From positions 62,334 to 126,333 of the forward strand of contig JAKLKO010000013.1 of NCBI GenBank assembly GCA_023150615.1: a stretch of DNA of 64,000 nucleotides, written 5' to 3'. The stretch's first letter is position 1, and each line of letters starts with the position of its first letter. Under the pieces are notes generated by a model that did no database searches, had not been told where the DNA came from, and saw nothing but the letters and a program-made list of their open reading frames with translations. This stretch comes from Phycisphaerae bacterium. GTDB lineage: Bacteria; Planctomycetota; Phycisphaerae; UBA1845; UTPLA1. The position numbers and the translations under genes are program-made. Below are positions 9,469 through 17,332 of this stretch, piece after piece.

Positions 9469-11027
9469 CGCCAATCAGGCTCCGGCGCCGGCCGGCGTCG
9501 GCGCGCGCGGCATTCGTCGATCAGCGCGGCGAGCTGGCCGGCCTGGTAGCGGCGCGTCAGTGGCCGGAGTGCGGCCTCCGAGCGTTCCGGCCGGAGCGTT
9601 CCATCGTGCCAGCGCCTGAAGATCGTTGCGATCCGTTCGGCGAGCGATTCGACGTCTTCGAGCGGGGCCTGCCAGACACCGTCGAATCCGCGAAGCAGAT
9701 CGGCGGCATCGCCTTCGTTCGGGATCGCGGCGAGGATGGCGCGATTCGCCCCGAGATACTCGTAGATCTTGGCCGAGACGTCGATGTCGGTCCCGGGCTG
9801 GTCGGGTTGGAGCACGACAAGCGCGTCGGCGTCGGCCATCAGATCGATGGCGGCGCGGTGCGGCAGCAGTCCGTGATGGAGGATCGTCCGGCCGTTGCAG
9901 GCTCGCGAGATTAGCTCCGCGTGCGGGCCGGTGCGTCCTGCGAATTCGAGTCGCGCCGCAGATTCGGCGTGCGGATGCGCGTTCAGGAACTTCTGAAACG
10001 CATGGATGAGGGTCGCGGGATTGCGCCGGCCGTAGAGCGAGCCGAGATAGACCAGTCGGAATCGGTCGCCGTGTCGCGGCGTACGGTCGCGAGCGTGCGT
10101 GGTCGTGTGCGACTTGGCGAAGTCGCCCGGATCGAATCCGTTGCGGATGATCCGGAATTTGCCCCGCAGCCTCGCCGGGTAGCGCGAGCGGAATCGCTCG
10201 TTCATCCGCGGCCCGATGCTCACGACGCGGTCGGCGCGGGCGACGATGGCGTGCTCGCAGACACGTGCGACGAGCCTGCCGCCGCACGAGTTGAACTGCG
10301 CCCAGTGAACGTAGTCGATCCAGGGGTCGCGGAAATCGGCGATCCACGGGCGGCGGATCGCATCCTGAATCGCCAGCGCGATCAGGTGATCGCTGAACGG
10401 CATTCCCGAAGAAAAGATTGCGGAGAATCGGTATCGCCGATGCAGGTCGATGGCGAGCCGCCGCGCGGCTGCCAGCCGCCAGATGCCCGCGTCCGGAAAA
10501 CTGAGTTGCCGCCAGAGGTGTTCGATCCGCCACGCCAGGCCGTCGTAGCAGCGATCCGCGTCCAGTCCGACGGTGCGCGTGATCCGCGAGAGTCGCTCGG
10601 CGAACCGGCGCGTTGCGGCCCGTGGCCAGTGATCGACGTGCGCCGGCAGGCGGAAGATCGGCAGGTCGAGCGGCAGGTCGTCGGAGGAGGACTCGTCGCG
10701 TGCGCATCGCGCGTTTTCCGCATCGGCGTCGTCGTCGGCGTCGATCGCGCCGGTGATGACCACGGGCTGCCAGCCGAACTCGCGGAGGTACTTGCAGAAC
10801 TTCCGGACGCGAATCGCGCCGACCGAGGCGACGGGCGGGAAGCGGCTTGCGATGAAGAGGACGTTTCGCGTTTCCGTCAGCTTGTGTGCGAGTTCGCCGT
10901 GGCTCGACTCGTTGCTCGTGTGCGCTCCCGGCGCGTCCGGGGCTTTGACCGGACGCAGTATCTTGCGCGGTGCGCAGCTCGAAGGTAGGAGCGTGCGTCG
11001 TTCGGCGTCGAGGATCGCGGCGATCAT
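9465..11027 (-). CDS. GT4-type glycosyltransferase
   Basis: A 520-residue GT-B enzyme. The Rossmann-like start is at about residue 55 (NVLFIASRFPPVASVGAIR), so the first 50 residues form a low-similarity extension and the true start may be further downstream. WIADFRDPW and FRIIRNGFDPGDF mark the domain junction; KIYEYLGANRAILAAIP is the C-domain nucleotide-sugar site. It resembles the 6065-7417 enzyme in architecture. It probably adds a sugar in repeat-unit assembly. The upstream 152 bases (11028-11179) separate it from the TIGR03087-like gene and show nothing recognisable. Confidence 0.83.
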   Translation of the reverse strand: MIAAILDAERRTLLPSSCAPRKILRPVKAPDAPGAHTSNESSHGELAHKLTETRNVLFIASRFPPVASVGAIRVRKFCKYLREFGWQPVVITGAIDADDDADAENARCARDESSSDDLPLDLPIFRLPAHVDHWPRAATRRFAERLSRITRTVGLDADRCYDGLAWRIEHLWRQLSFPDAGIWRLAAARRLAIDLHRRYRFSAIFSSGMPFSDHLIALAIQDAIRRPWIADFRDPWIDYVHWAQFNSCGGRLVARVCEHAIVARADRVVSIGPRMNERFRSRYPARLRGKFRIIRNGFDPGDFAKSHTTTHARDRTPRHGDRFRLVYLGSLYGRRNPATLIHAFQKFLNAHPHAESAARLEFAGRTGPHAELISRACNGRTILHHGLLPHRAAIDLMADADALVVLQPDQPGTDIDVSAKIYEYLGANRAILAAIPNEGDAADLLRGFDGVWQAPLEDVESLAERIATIFRRWHDGTLRPERSEAALRPLTRRYQAGQLAALIDECRARRRRPAPEPDWR

Positions 11028-11179
11028 GGTCAGGTCCGGGGGGTGGCGGAAGCAGTCGCGTGCGCTCGCGCGATCGCCATCCGCAGGGGTCCTTCAGGTT
11101 TATCGGGCGCGTAGTGGACGATCTGGAGCAGGCCCGAGGTCGGCAGATTTTGCGCGAAGCGTTCTGATCGCAGCCGCGG

Positions 11180-12457
11180 TCAGGCCGCCGCGAACGCGGT
11201 GCGCTGCGGCGCGGGCGTGCCCAGGACAGCCCGCTCGAACTCGACCAGCAGCGGCTCCCACGAATAGCGCGCCAGGACGCAGCGGTGTCCGGCGCGGGCA
11301 TACGCGTCGCAGAGGACGTCGTCGATGAGCAGCTCGACGACCCGCGCGGCGAAGTCGGTGGGGCGGTCGGCGACGAGGAGGTCCCGGCCGGGGGCAGCGA
11401 GCAGTCCGCCGGCCGCGGCGGGCGTGGCGACCACCGGACGCCGGTGGGCGAGGAAATCGAGCACCTTGTTCGGCACGCCGCGCGAGATTCGCAGGGGCGC
11501 GACGCCGACGCGGATCGGCGCGAGCGCGGCGCCGAGGTCTTCGACGCGTCCGGTCACGAGGATTCCGTCCCGGCCGTCCCAGCGTCCGAGGTCGCGCGGC
11601 GGCTGGGGGCCGATGATTCGAAACGTGGCGTTGGGGACGCGGCGGCGGACGATGGGCCAGACGCAGCGCAGAAACCAGCGGACGGCATCGGCGTTGGGCC
11701 GGTAGTGCAGCGCGCCGAGGAATCCGACGACGCGGTCGGCGTCAGAGGCATCGGGCGGCGGATCGAGCGGTACGCGTACCCCGTTGCCGATGACGGTCGT
11801 CGGGCCCGGGGTGCCGTGGGCTGTGAGCAATCGTCGTTCGCGCTCGTGGACGAAGACCGTCAGGTCGGCGCGACGGCTCCAGTCGAACTCGTCGCGGCGC
11901 AGTCGCCGCGCTTCGCATCGCAGAAACCAGGCGCGAGGACCGCGCATCGCGCTGGCGAGGTCGCTCCATTTCTCGCTGTCAGCATCGCAGAAATCGAGAA
12001 TGCGTCGCCGCGCGGGAACCGCGAGCGCGTACGGCGTCATGCTGGAGGAGAACGCGACGGCGGCATCGTACGGGCGATGGGCGGTGAACTGACGAACGGC
12101 GCGGTGCACTGCGGTGAAATCGTACGCGGCGCGCGTCAGGCTGCGGCCGAGCAGGAATCCGACGCCGGCACGGGCCGCCGCCGCGAACCGCGTCCACGGG
12201 ACCGTCGTGACCGAACGGCAGAGGCGTCGCAGCGTTTCGATGTGGCCCGGAGTCGCGGCGGGCTCGATGAACGCGACGAGGTCCACGTCGTGGCGCTCCG
12301 CGAGATGTCGGAGGATTTGGTACGAGCGGATACGATCGCCTTTGTCGGGCGGGTATGGCAGCCGGTGCGCGAGGTAGAGGATGCGGGCGCGCCTCGGCGA
12401 TTCCGACCGCGGCGCGGCGACTGCGATGCGATCTGTCGGCGTGAGAGTGCGCGACAT
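11180..12457 (-). CDS. TIGR03087-like glycosyltransferase of PEP-CTERM/XrtA systems
   Basis: A 425-residue GT4-like protein. The N-terminus ILYLAHRLPYPPDKGDRIRS is the hallmark of the sugar transferase family found with EpsH/exosortase loci (TIGR03087). Later motifs include VIGNGV, VGFLGALHYRPNADAVRWF and the sugar-nucleotide region VPNKVLDFLAHRRPVVATP. The family is strongly tied to exosortase-type EPS gene clusters, so this gene is one of the best single clues to the type of locus. It starts three bases after the FemAB-like gene ends, consistent with one transcript. The sugar transferred is unknown. Confidence 0.88.
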   Translation of the reverse strand: MSRTLTPTDRIAVAAPRSESPRRARILYLAHRLPYPPDKGDRIRSYQILRHLAERHDVDLVAFIEPAATPGHIETLRRLCRSVTTVPWTRFAAAARAGVGFLLGRSLTRAAYDFTAVHRAVRQFTAHRPYDAAVAFSSSMTPYALAVPARRRILDFCDADSEKWSDLASAMRGPRAWFLRCEARRLRRDEFDWSRRADLTVFVHERERRLLTAHGTPGPTTVIGNGVRVPLDPPPDASDADRVVGFLGALHYRPNADAVRWFLRCVWPIVRRRVPNATFRIIGPQPPRDLGRWDGRDGILVTGRVEDLGAALAPIRVGVAPLRISRGVPNKVLDFLAHRRPVVATPAAAGGLLAAPGRDLLVADRPTDFAARVVELLIDDVLCDAYARAGHRCVLARYSWEPLLVEFERAVLGTPAPQRTAFAAA

Positions 12458-12460
12458 CGA

Positions 12461-13585
12461 TCAGCCCGGTATCCAACGTGCGACGCGGCCGCCGAGGGGT
12501 CGCGTGAGCATCAGCGGCATTCGACGCCAGACGCGCCGCGCAATCGCCCAACGCGGACTTGTGGGCGTCAGCTCCGGCGGTGCACGGCCGGGTGCGAGGA
12601 TGTGTTGATATTGCAGCGGTTGCGGTTCGAAGCCGTGGAAGCGCTTGAAGTCCGACGCGCCGGGGTTGTCGCGGCGTGAACGGCCGAAGTCATAGACGCT
12701 CGCACCGCAGCGGACCGCGTCTTCCATCGATGCGCGGTACAGAAAGTTGTTCAGCCCGTATGCGTCGAGCCGCTCATCGGTCCCGACGAAGTAGGGCATG
12801 GCCGTGCCGGCATGCAGGAAGGTGACGAGTCCGGCGGCGGGTCGGCCGTCGAGTCGAACGAGCTGGACGCGGACTGCGGTTCCCAGTTCGTTGACGAGCG
12901 CCTCGAAGAACTGGAGCGGATAGTTGGGCGATGCCAGGCGACGCATCGAACGGCCGTAGAGCTTCCAGACCGTCGCGATGTGCGCCGCGTCGAATTCAAC
13001 GTCAAGCGGGTATTTCGCCGCGGCGCGGCGCGCCGCAGCGCGGGCCTTTCGAGGCAGCCAGTCCGCGACATCGTCGACCCGGTCCGGGAGCGGCCGACGG
13101 TAGGTCGCGTAGCGATCGACGATCGGCCGATCCGGATCGGCGGCGTGACGGGAACGCAGGTCGATGAGTCGTGCGTCCACTTCGGTCATGAGGGCCGCGG
13201 CGCGATCGAGCAGGGCGCGCGCCGTTGCCGCGTCATCGGCGAGGACGCCGCCGTACGTCGCGTAGGGGACGCTGACGAGCATCCGGCCGGCCAGCGGACT
13301 TCGGACAAGCATGAGCGGCAGCACACCGCAGATTCCGCCGCCGCGCAGTGCGACGAGCGAGTGATCGGCGTGTCCGAACACGCGCACGACGGCGCGACGC
13401 CAGCCGTGCGCGTGGCAGATCGTTCCATCGTCGTGTTGCGCGACGTAGGCATCCCAATCGGCGGCGCGATCGCGCGAATGGGCTTCGATGCGGATCGGAT
13501 CAGCGTGAACTGGGGGCGCGGCAGGCCGTGCGGGCGAAGGATCAACCCGCGTCGATTTCGTTGAGCAGGCCAGCGGAACCGGCAT
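12461..13585 (-). CDS. FemAB-like N-acyltransferase, PEP-CTERM/XrtA-associated type
   Basis: A 374-residue protein of the GNAT/FemAB superfamily. Typical blocks are WDAYVAQHDDGTICHAHGW near the N-terminus, LPLMLVRSPLAGRMLVSVPY, and the C-terminal YDFGRSRRDNPGASDFKRF. FemAB-related proteins are constant members of exosortase EPS loci and may attach an aminoacyl or acyl group to a glycan or lipid carrier; no substrate is established here. The ATG at 13585 gives a 44-base overlap with the kinase gene, unusually long, but no better start with a complete N-terminal domain is visible. Confidence 0.83.
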   Translation of the reverse strand: MPVPLACSTKSTRVDPSPARPAAPPVHADPIRIEAHSRDRAADWDAYVAQHDDGTICHAHGWRRAVVRVFGHADHSLVALRGGGICGVLPLMLVRSPLAGRMLVSVPYATYGGVLADDAATARALLDRAAALMTEVDARLIDLRSRHAADPDRPIVDRYATYRRPLPDRVDDVADWLPRKARAAARRAAAKYPLDVEFDAAHIATVWKLYGRSMRRLASPNYPLQFFEALVNELGTAVRVQLVRLDGRPAAGLVTFLHAGTAMPYFVGTDERLDAYGLNNFLYRASMEDAVRCGASVYDFGRSRRDNPGASDFKRFHGFEPQPLQYQHILAPGRAPPELTPTSPRWAIARRVWRRMPLMLTRPLGGRVARWIPG

Positions 13586-14453
13586 TGGCAGCCACCGCGA
13601 TGCAACCCATCACGTGCAGGTTGTTGGATTGGAGCCAGCGAACCGATTGCTTGACAGTCTCCAGACGCGTGCGGTGCATCCGAACGACCATCAGCACGCC
13701 GGTGCAGAGCGATCCGACGACGCCGGCGTCCGACGCCGCCTGCACCGCTGTTGTATCGGCCAGGACGTAGTGATATCTCTCGCGCAGCTCGTCCATGAGC
13801 CGGCCCGCCGTGCGGCTGCTCAGCGCCGCCGTCGGCACTTCATCGCGAACCGATCCGGCCGGCAGGATCCAGAGATTCTCGATCGGCGTGGCGTGCACGG
13901 CCTCGGGAAGCGTCGCACGCCCGGCAAGCACGTCGGCCAGGCCCGTCGCGTGCTCAAGTCCGAACAACCGGCTGAGGCCGGCGGTGCGCAGGTCGGTGTC
14001 GAGCATGAGCACGGCGAGATGGCGGACCTCGGCGAGGGCGATGGCAAGATTGGCGGTCGTGACGGACTTGCCCTCACCGCGGTCGCTGCTCGTGACGGCC
14101 AGGATGCGATGCTCGCCGGTGCTGTTGTGCGACAAGATCCAGGTCCGCAGCGCGCGGTACTGTTCGGCGACGGCGCTGGAGCGGCCGTGGTGGGCGACGA
14201 GCTGCGGGCTATCCAAGCTCGCCCGCGACTTTTTGTCGGCGGGGACGGCCGGTCCGCTGCGCGAATGGCGCGTCGGCGCCTCCGCGCGGTCGAGGGCATC
14301 GGCGATCGGCGTGCGGGTCTTCCGGGCGGGGGTCGATGCGGTGTCGGTGTCGCGCAGCGTGGTCTGAGGCGCGTCGACGATCGGCGCGTGCAGTTGCCGC
14401 GTTTCCCGTCGATGCGTCTCGGCGCGTCTCAGTGCTTCCGCGATGCGACCCAT
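13542..14453 (-). CDS. CpsD/CapB-like tyrosine-kinase (BY-kinase) ATPase lacking a Tyr-rich tail
   Basis: A 303-residue cytoplasmic P-loop protein. Walker A is SSDRGEGKSVTTANLA, Walker A' is VLMLDTDLR and the Walker B-like segment is YHYVLADTT. These match exopolysaccharide/PEP-CTERM-locus tyrosine autokinases. The first 100 residues are a low-complexity extension with MGRIAEALRRAE, a form common in this subgroup. The usual C-terminal cluster of tyrosines is absent; the protein ends AGLLNEIDAG. It follows the Wzz-like gene by 15 bases, so the two likely form the membrane-adaptor/kinase pair controlling chain length and export. Confidence 0.86.
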   Translation of the reverse strand: MGRIAEALRRAETHRRETRQLHAPIVDAPQTTLRDTDTASTPARKTRTPIADALDRAEAPTRHSRSGPAVPADKKSRASLDSPQLVAHHGRSSAVAEQYRALRTWILSHNSTGEHRILAVTSSDRGEGKSVTTANLAIALAEVRHLAVLMLDTDLRTAGLSRLFGLEHATGLADVLAGRATLPEAVHATPIENLWILPAGSVRDEVPTAALSSRTAGRLMDELRERYHYVLADTTAVQAASDAGVVGSLCTGVLMVVRMHRTRLETVKQSVRWLQSNNLHVMGCIAVAANAGSAGLLNEIDAG

Positions 14454-14468
14454 GATTCGTGGCTCCCG

Positions 14469-16220
14469 TCAGTCGTGCCCCGGCGTCACCGCGTCGCCGA
14501 CCGGTTCGGCGAATGTCAGTTGACCTGCGATGATCGGCGCGGCCGCGATCGCCGGCCGCAGTTGCGCCGGACGCGTGAGCGTTCGATAGGCCAGCGCGCC
14601 GGAGCCGACCAGCGTCAACACCAGCACGGCGTACATCGCCGGCAACACGACGACGCGTTGCAGCAGCTTCCGGCGGCGGTCCGCCTGCGTCACGATCTCG
14701 TCGATCGCCTCGAGGACCGGAACGCCGATCGCCTTGCCGATCTGGCCGACGCTGCGGAAGGAGCGGTCCGCCACCTCCGACAGCAGCATGGAGGCGAGCC
14801 CGACCACGACGCCGACGACCAGACAAAACGTCAGCGCCGTCTTCGCCGCGGGCGAGGTCGGCGTGACCACGGTCGCCGGGTTCTTCGCGATGGAAAAGAG
14901 CACGCCGCGGTTGCCGTGCTGCACGGTCAGTACGCGATTGATCGGCTCGATGTTCTGCTTCCACACGGCCACCTCGCCGCGGGCGGCGGCCAGTTGCGAC
15001 TCGAGTGATGCGAACGTCGGCTTCTGCGCCGCGGCTTCGACCTGTTCGGCGTGCAGAGCGTCGATCCGCCCGAGCACGTCTGCCCGACGCTGTTCGAGCG
15101 CCGCGCGGCGGCGCGTCAGCCCGGCGAGCGTCCGTTGCAGGCGCAGCGGTTCGTCGTCGCCGGCGTCGACCTGCACGGTCGGAGGCGCGCTCGCCACGGG
15201 CACGGCGATCGTCGCAGGCGTCTTTGAGAGAGCGATCTGAATCGCGTCGATTTTTTCGCGAAGCGCGATGACGGTCGGGTGCTCCTCGGTCATGCGCCGG
15301 ACCTGCCGCGCCTCCGACAGGTCGCGCTGCACAGTGTCGAGATCGGCCACGAGCCGCGCGACGTGCGGATTCGGCACCACCGTCTGCGATGCGGCCGGGC
15401 GGACGGCGCGCATCGTCGGATTGGCCTTCGCGGCCGTCGCCTCGTCGTAGGCCGTGCGGGCCTCGGCGATCTTCCCCTCGACGCCGTTGATTTCGTTGCG
15501 CAGCGACGCGTCCTCGTCGTGCAGCTTCTGCAATTCGCGCTGGATCGTCTCGGCCGACGCATCATCGACGCCGGGATAGTCGCAGATCATCTGCGCGACC
15601 TGCTGCTCGATCGCGTCGCACTTGCGCTGTGCCTCGGCGGCCTGCTTCTCGAAGAAGTCGCGGACTTCGACGAGTACGCCGTTCATGCGCTGCTGCGCCT
15701 CGCGGATGTACGCGTCGCGCACGCGCGTCAGAACGGCGGGGTAGTCGGTCGCGTCGCGGCCGGAAAGGCTGAGCGTCACGCGCTCGGCGTCGGTGCCAAG
15801 TTCGTCGATGGCGACGTTGAATTCCGACAGCAGGCGAGCGGCGTACGCCGAGCGCCGCGCGGCGATCGGCGTCGCCGGTACGTCGCGGCCCGCGTTGCGC
15901 AGCGGCAGATCCAGCGCCGCAAGCGCGCTGATCCACAGTGCCGGTCGGCGCAGATCGCTCGCCATCGTGGCACGGACCGATTCGACAGCGTCCGTCCAGC
16001 CCTTGCCCATGTTGGCCAGCACGAGGTCGCGGCGGCGGTCGAAGCTCGTCGAGACGCTGTAGGACCGCGGCCAAAGCATCGACAGGCCGAATGCGCCGGA
16101 CGTCACCAGAAGGAAGGGAACGATGAGCCAGCGGCGGCGGTTGCGGACGATGCGCCAGGCCTCGCCCAGCGTGTGGCGAAGGTCGGTGACGGTGAATTCA
16201 TCAGCGTGATGTTCGAACAT
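14469..16220 (-). CDS. Wzz-like polysaccharide chain-length determinant
   Basis: A 583-residue inner-membrane protein. A first membrane span lies near residues 33-53 (LIVPFLLVTSGAFGLSMLW). A long periplasmic part with coiled-coil-forming heptads covers about residues 180-430. Two further hydrophobic segments near the C-terminus are TFCLVVGVVVGLASMLL and VVVLPAMYAVLVLTLVGS. This plan fits the XrtA-system chain-length family (TIGR03007 type), longer than enterobacterial Wzz. It should work with the CpsD-like kinase next to it and the Wza-like lipoprotein, 12 bases from its start, to set polymer length and couple polymerisation to export. Confidence 0.86.
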   Translation of the reverse strand: MFEHHADEFTVTDLRHTLGEAWRIVRNRRRWLIVPFLLVTSGAFGLSMLWPRSYSVSTSFDRRRDLVLANMGKGWTDAVESVRATMASDLRRPALWISALAALDLPLRNAGRDVPATPIAARRSAYAARLLSEFNVAIDELGTDAERVTLSLSGRDATDYPAVLTRVRDAYIREAQQRMNGVLVEVRDFFEKQAAEAQRKCDAIEQQVAQMICDYPGVDDASAETIQRELQKLHDEDASLRNEINGVEGKIAEARTAYDEATAAKANPTMRAVRPAASQTVVPNPHVARLVADLDTVQRDLSEARQVRRMTEEHPTVIALREKIDAIQIALSKTPATIAVPVASAPPTVQVDAGDDEPLRLQRTLAGLTRRRAALEQRRADVLGRIDALHAEQVEAAAQKPTFASLESQLAAARGEVAVWKQNIEPINRVLTVQHGNRGVLFSIAKNPATVVTPTSPAAKTALTFCLVVGVVVGLASMLLSEVADRSFRSVGQIGKAIGVPVLEAIDEIVTQADRRRKLLQRVVVLPAMYAVLVLTLVGSGALAYRTLTRPAQLRPAIAAAPIIAGQLTFAEPVGDAVTPGHD

Positions 16221-16232
16221 CGCGTGGGTTTC

Positions 16233-17015
16233 CTAGAACGATCGCCGCGCCGACGCGTTGACCGGCTGGTCGTAGCGCGCGCCGCTGTCGCGCAGGTCGA
16301 TCGGACTGTTGACGGCGTTGCCGACGAACGGCACCGGGAAGAGCAGCTCGCGCAGCCGCAGTCCGACCCAGGCCAGTGGCGTCGGCGGCACGTAGATCAC
16401 GTCGCCCTCCTGCAGCAGCACGTTATTCTGCGTCTTGCCGTGCTGAATGATCTCATCGACATCGACCACCAGTTCGCGCCGCTCGTTTTCATCGTGACTC
16501 GGCCGGACGACACGGACCTGCGACTTCCATGCGAGAAACGTCGGCTGCGCCAGCGCCAGGGCCTTGAGCAGCGTGTCATTGCCGGTATAGGGGTACGGGC
16601 CCGGTCCGCCGACCTCACCGAAGACGAAGTAGCGTTTGCTGTTCGCCGTGGAGACGCGGACCATCACGTTCGGATTGACGTAGTACCGCGACAGGAGCTG
16701 CTCGAGCTTGTCGGCAATCTCGACCGGCGTCAGGCCCGCGACCTTCACCTCGCCCAGCAATCGCAGCGTGATCTTGCCGTCCGCGCGGACGACCTGGTAC
16801 TCGCCGTCGATCTCGAGCGCCTCGGGCGAGCTGATTTCCAGCCCGTCGGGCGGCTGCACGCGATAGGAACTGGCCGAGACGTTTTGCTCGTAGGCCCGAA
16901 GGAATGCGGAAAGCTGGTCGGGTTTGGGTCCGCAACCGACGGCGGCGCCGATCGGCAGCAGCGCGGCGGCGCGAATTACGGCGCGGGAGATCGGTCGAGG
17001 CAACATCCGTGTCAT
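16233..17015 (-). CDS. Wza-like polysaccharide export lipoprotein
   Basis: A 260-residue outer-membrane-type export protein, first gene of the EPS operon. A signal peptide ends in a lipobox-like AAVGC at about residue 28. Then come Poly_export and SLBB regions: YRVQPPDGLEI, LRLLGEVKVAGLTPVEIADK, YYVNPNVMVRV and VLLQEGDVIYVP. The ATG at 17015-17013 was chosen because it gives an intact signal peptide; longer open extensions have no signal. The protein is shorter than E. coli Wza (about 380 residues), which is common for this group. The 317 bases upstream are shared with the divergent ATPase gene. Confidence 0.88.
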   Translation of the reverse strand: MTRMLPRPISRAVIRAAALLPIGAAVGCGPKPDQLSAFLRAYEQNVSASSYRVQPPDGLEISSPEALEIDGEYQVVRADGKITLRLLGEVKVAGLTPVEIADKLEQLLSRYYVNPNVMVRVSTANSKRYFVFGEVGGPGPYPYTGNDTLLKALALAQPTFLAWKSQVRVVRPSHDENERRELVVDVDEIIQHGKTQNNVLLQEGDVIYVPPTPLAWVGLRLRELLFPVPFVGNAVNSPIDLRDSGARYDQPVNASARRSF

Positions 17016-17332
17016 GGCGTACCGTCCGTGTGGTGCCCAGGTCGCGCCGGGTGCTCTCGGACCCGGCGGCGAACATCTGCCTGATCGACCGCGCGGCCGG
17101 GTCGGTGAACTTACAAGCGTCGTTTTTTGCGCCGGGGCGGCGGAATCGGCCGTTGGGGCGGGCGCGCGCTCCAATGCGCCGGGTCCACGCGCGCCGCGCA
17201 CGTCCGAAAACCCATGCGTTGGCGTCGCGCGACCGGCACTTTTCGCTCGTTCGAGATGGCCTTCGCATCCAGCGTTCGCGAAGCCGACTCCGATAACTGA
17301 CCAGAGCGCGCGCTCGTGCGGAGACCCCCGCC
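17016..17332. other. Divergent intergenic region between EPS operon and ATPase gene
   Basis: These 317 bases separate two divergently transcribed genes and must hold the promoters of both the EPS operon and the ATPase/coiled-coil gene, or at least one shared control region. I could not find a convincing -35/-10 pair in either direction. A short T-run (six T at about 17125-17130) and a short GC-rich inverted repeat around 17270 are the only visible features. Confidence 0.5.
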
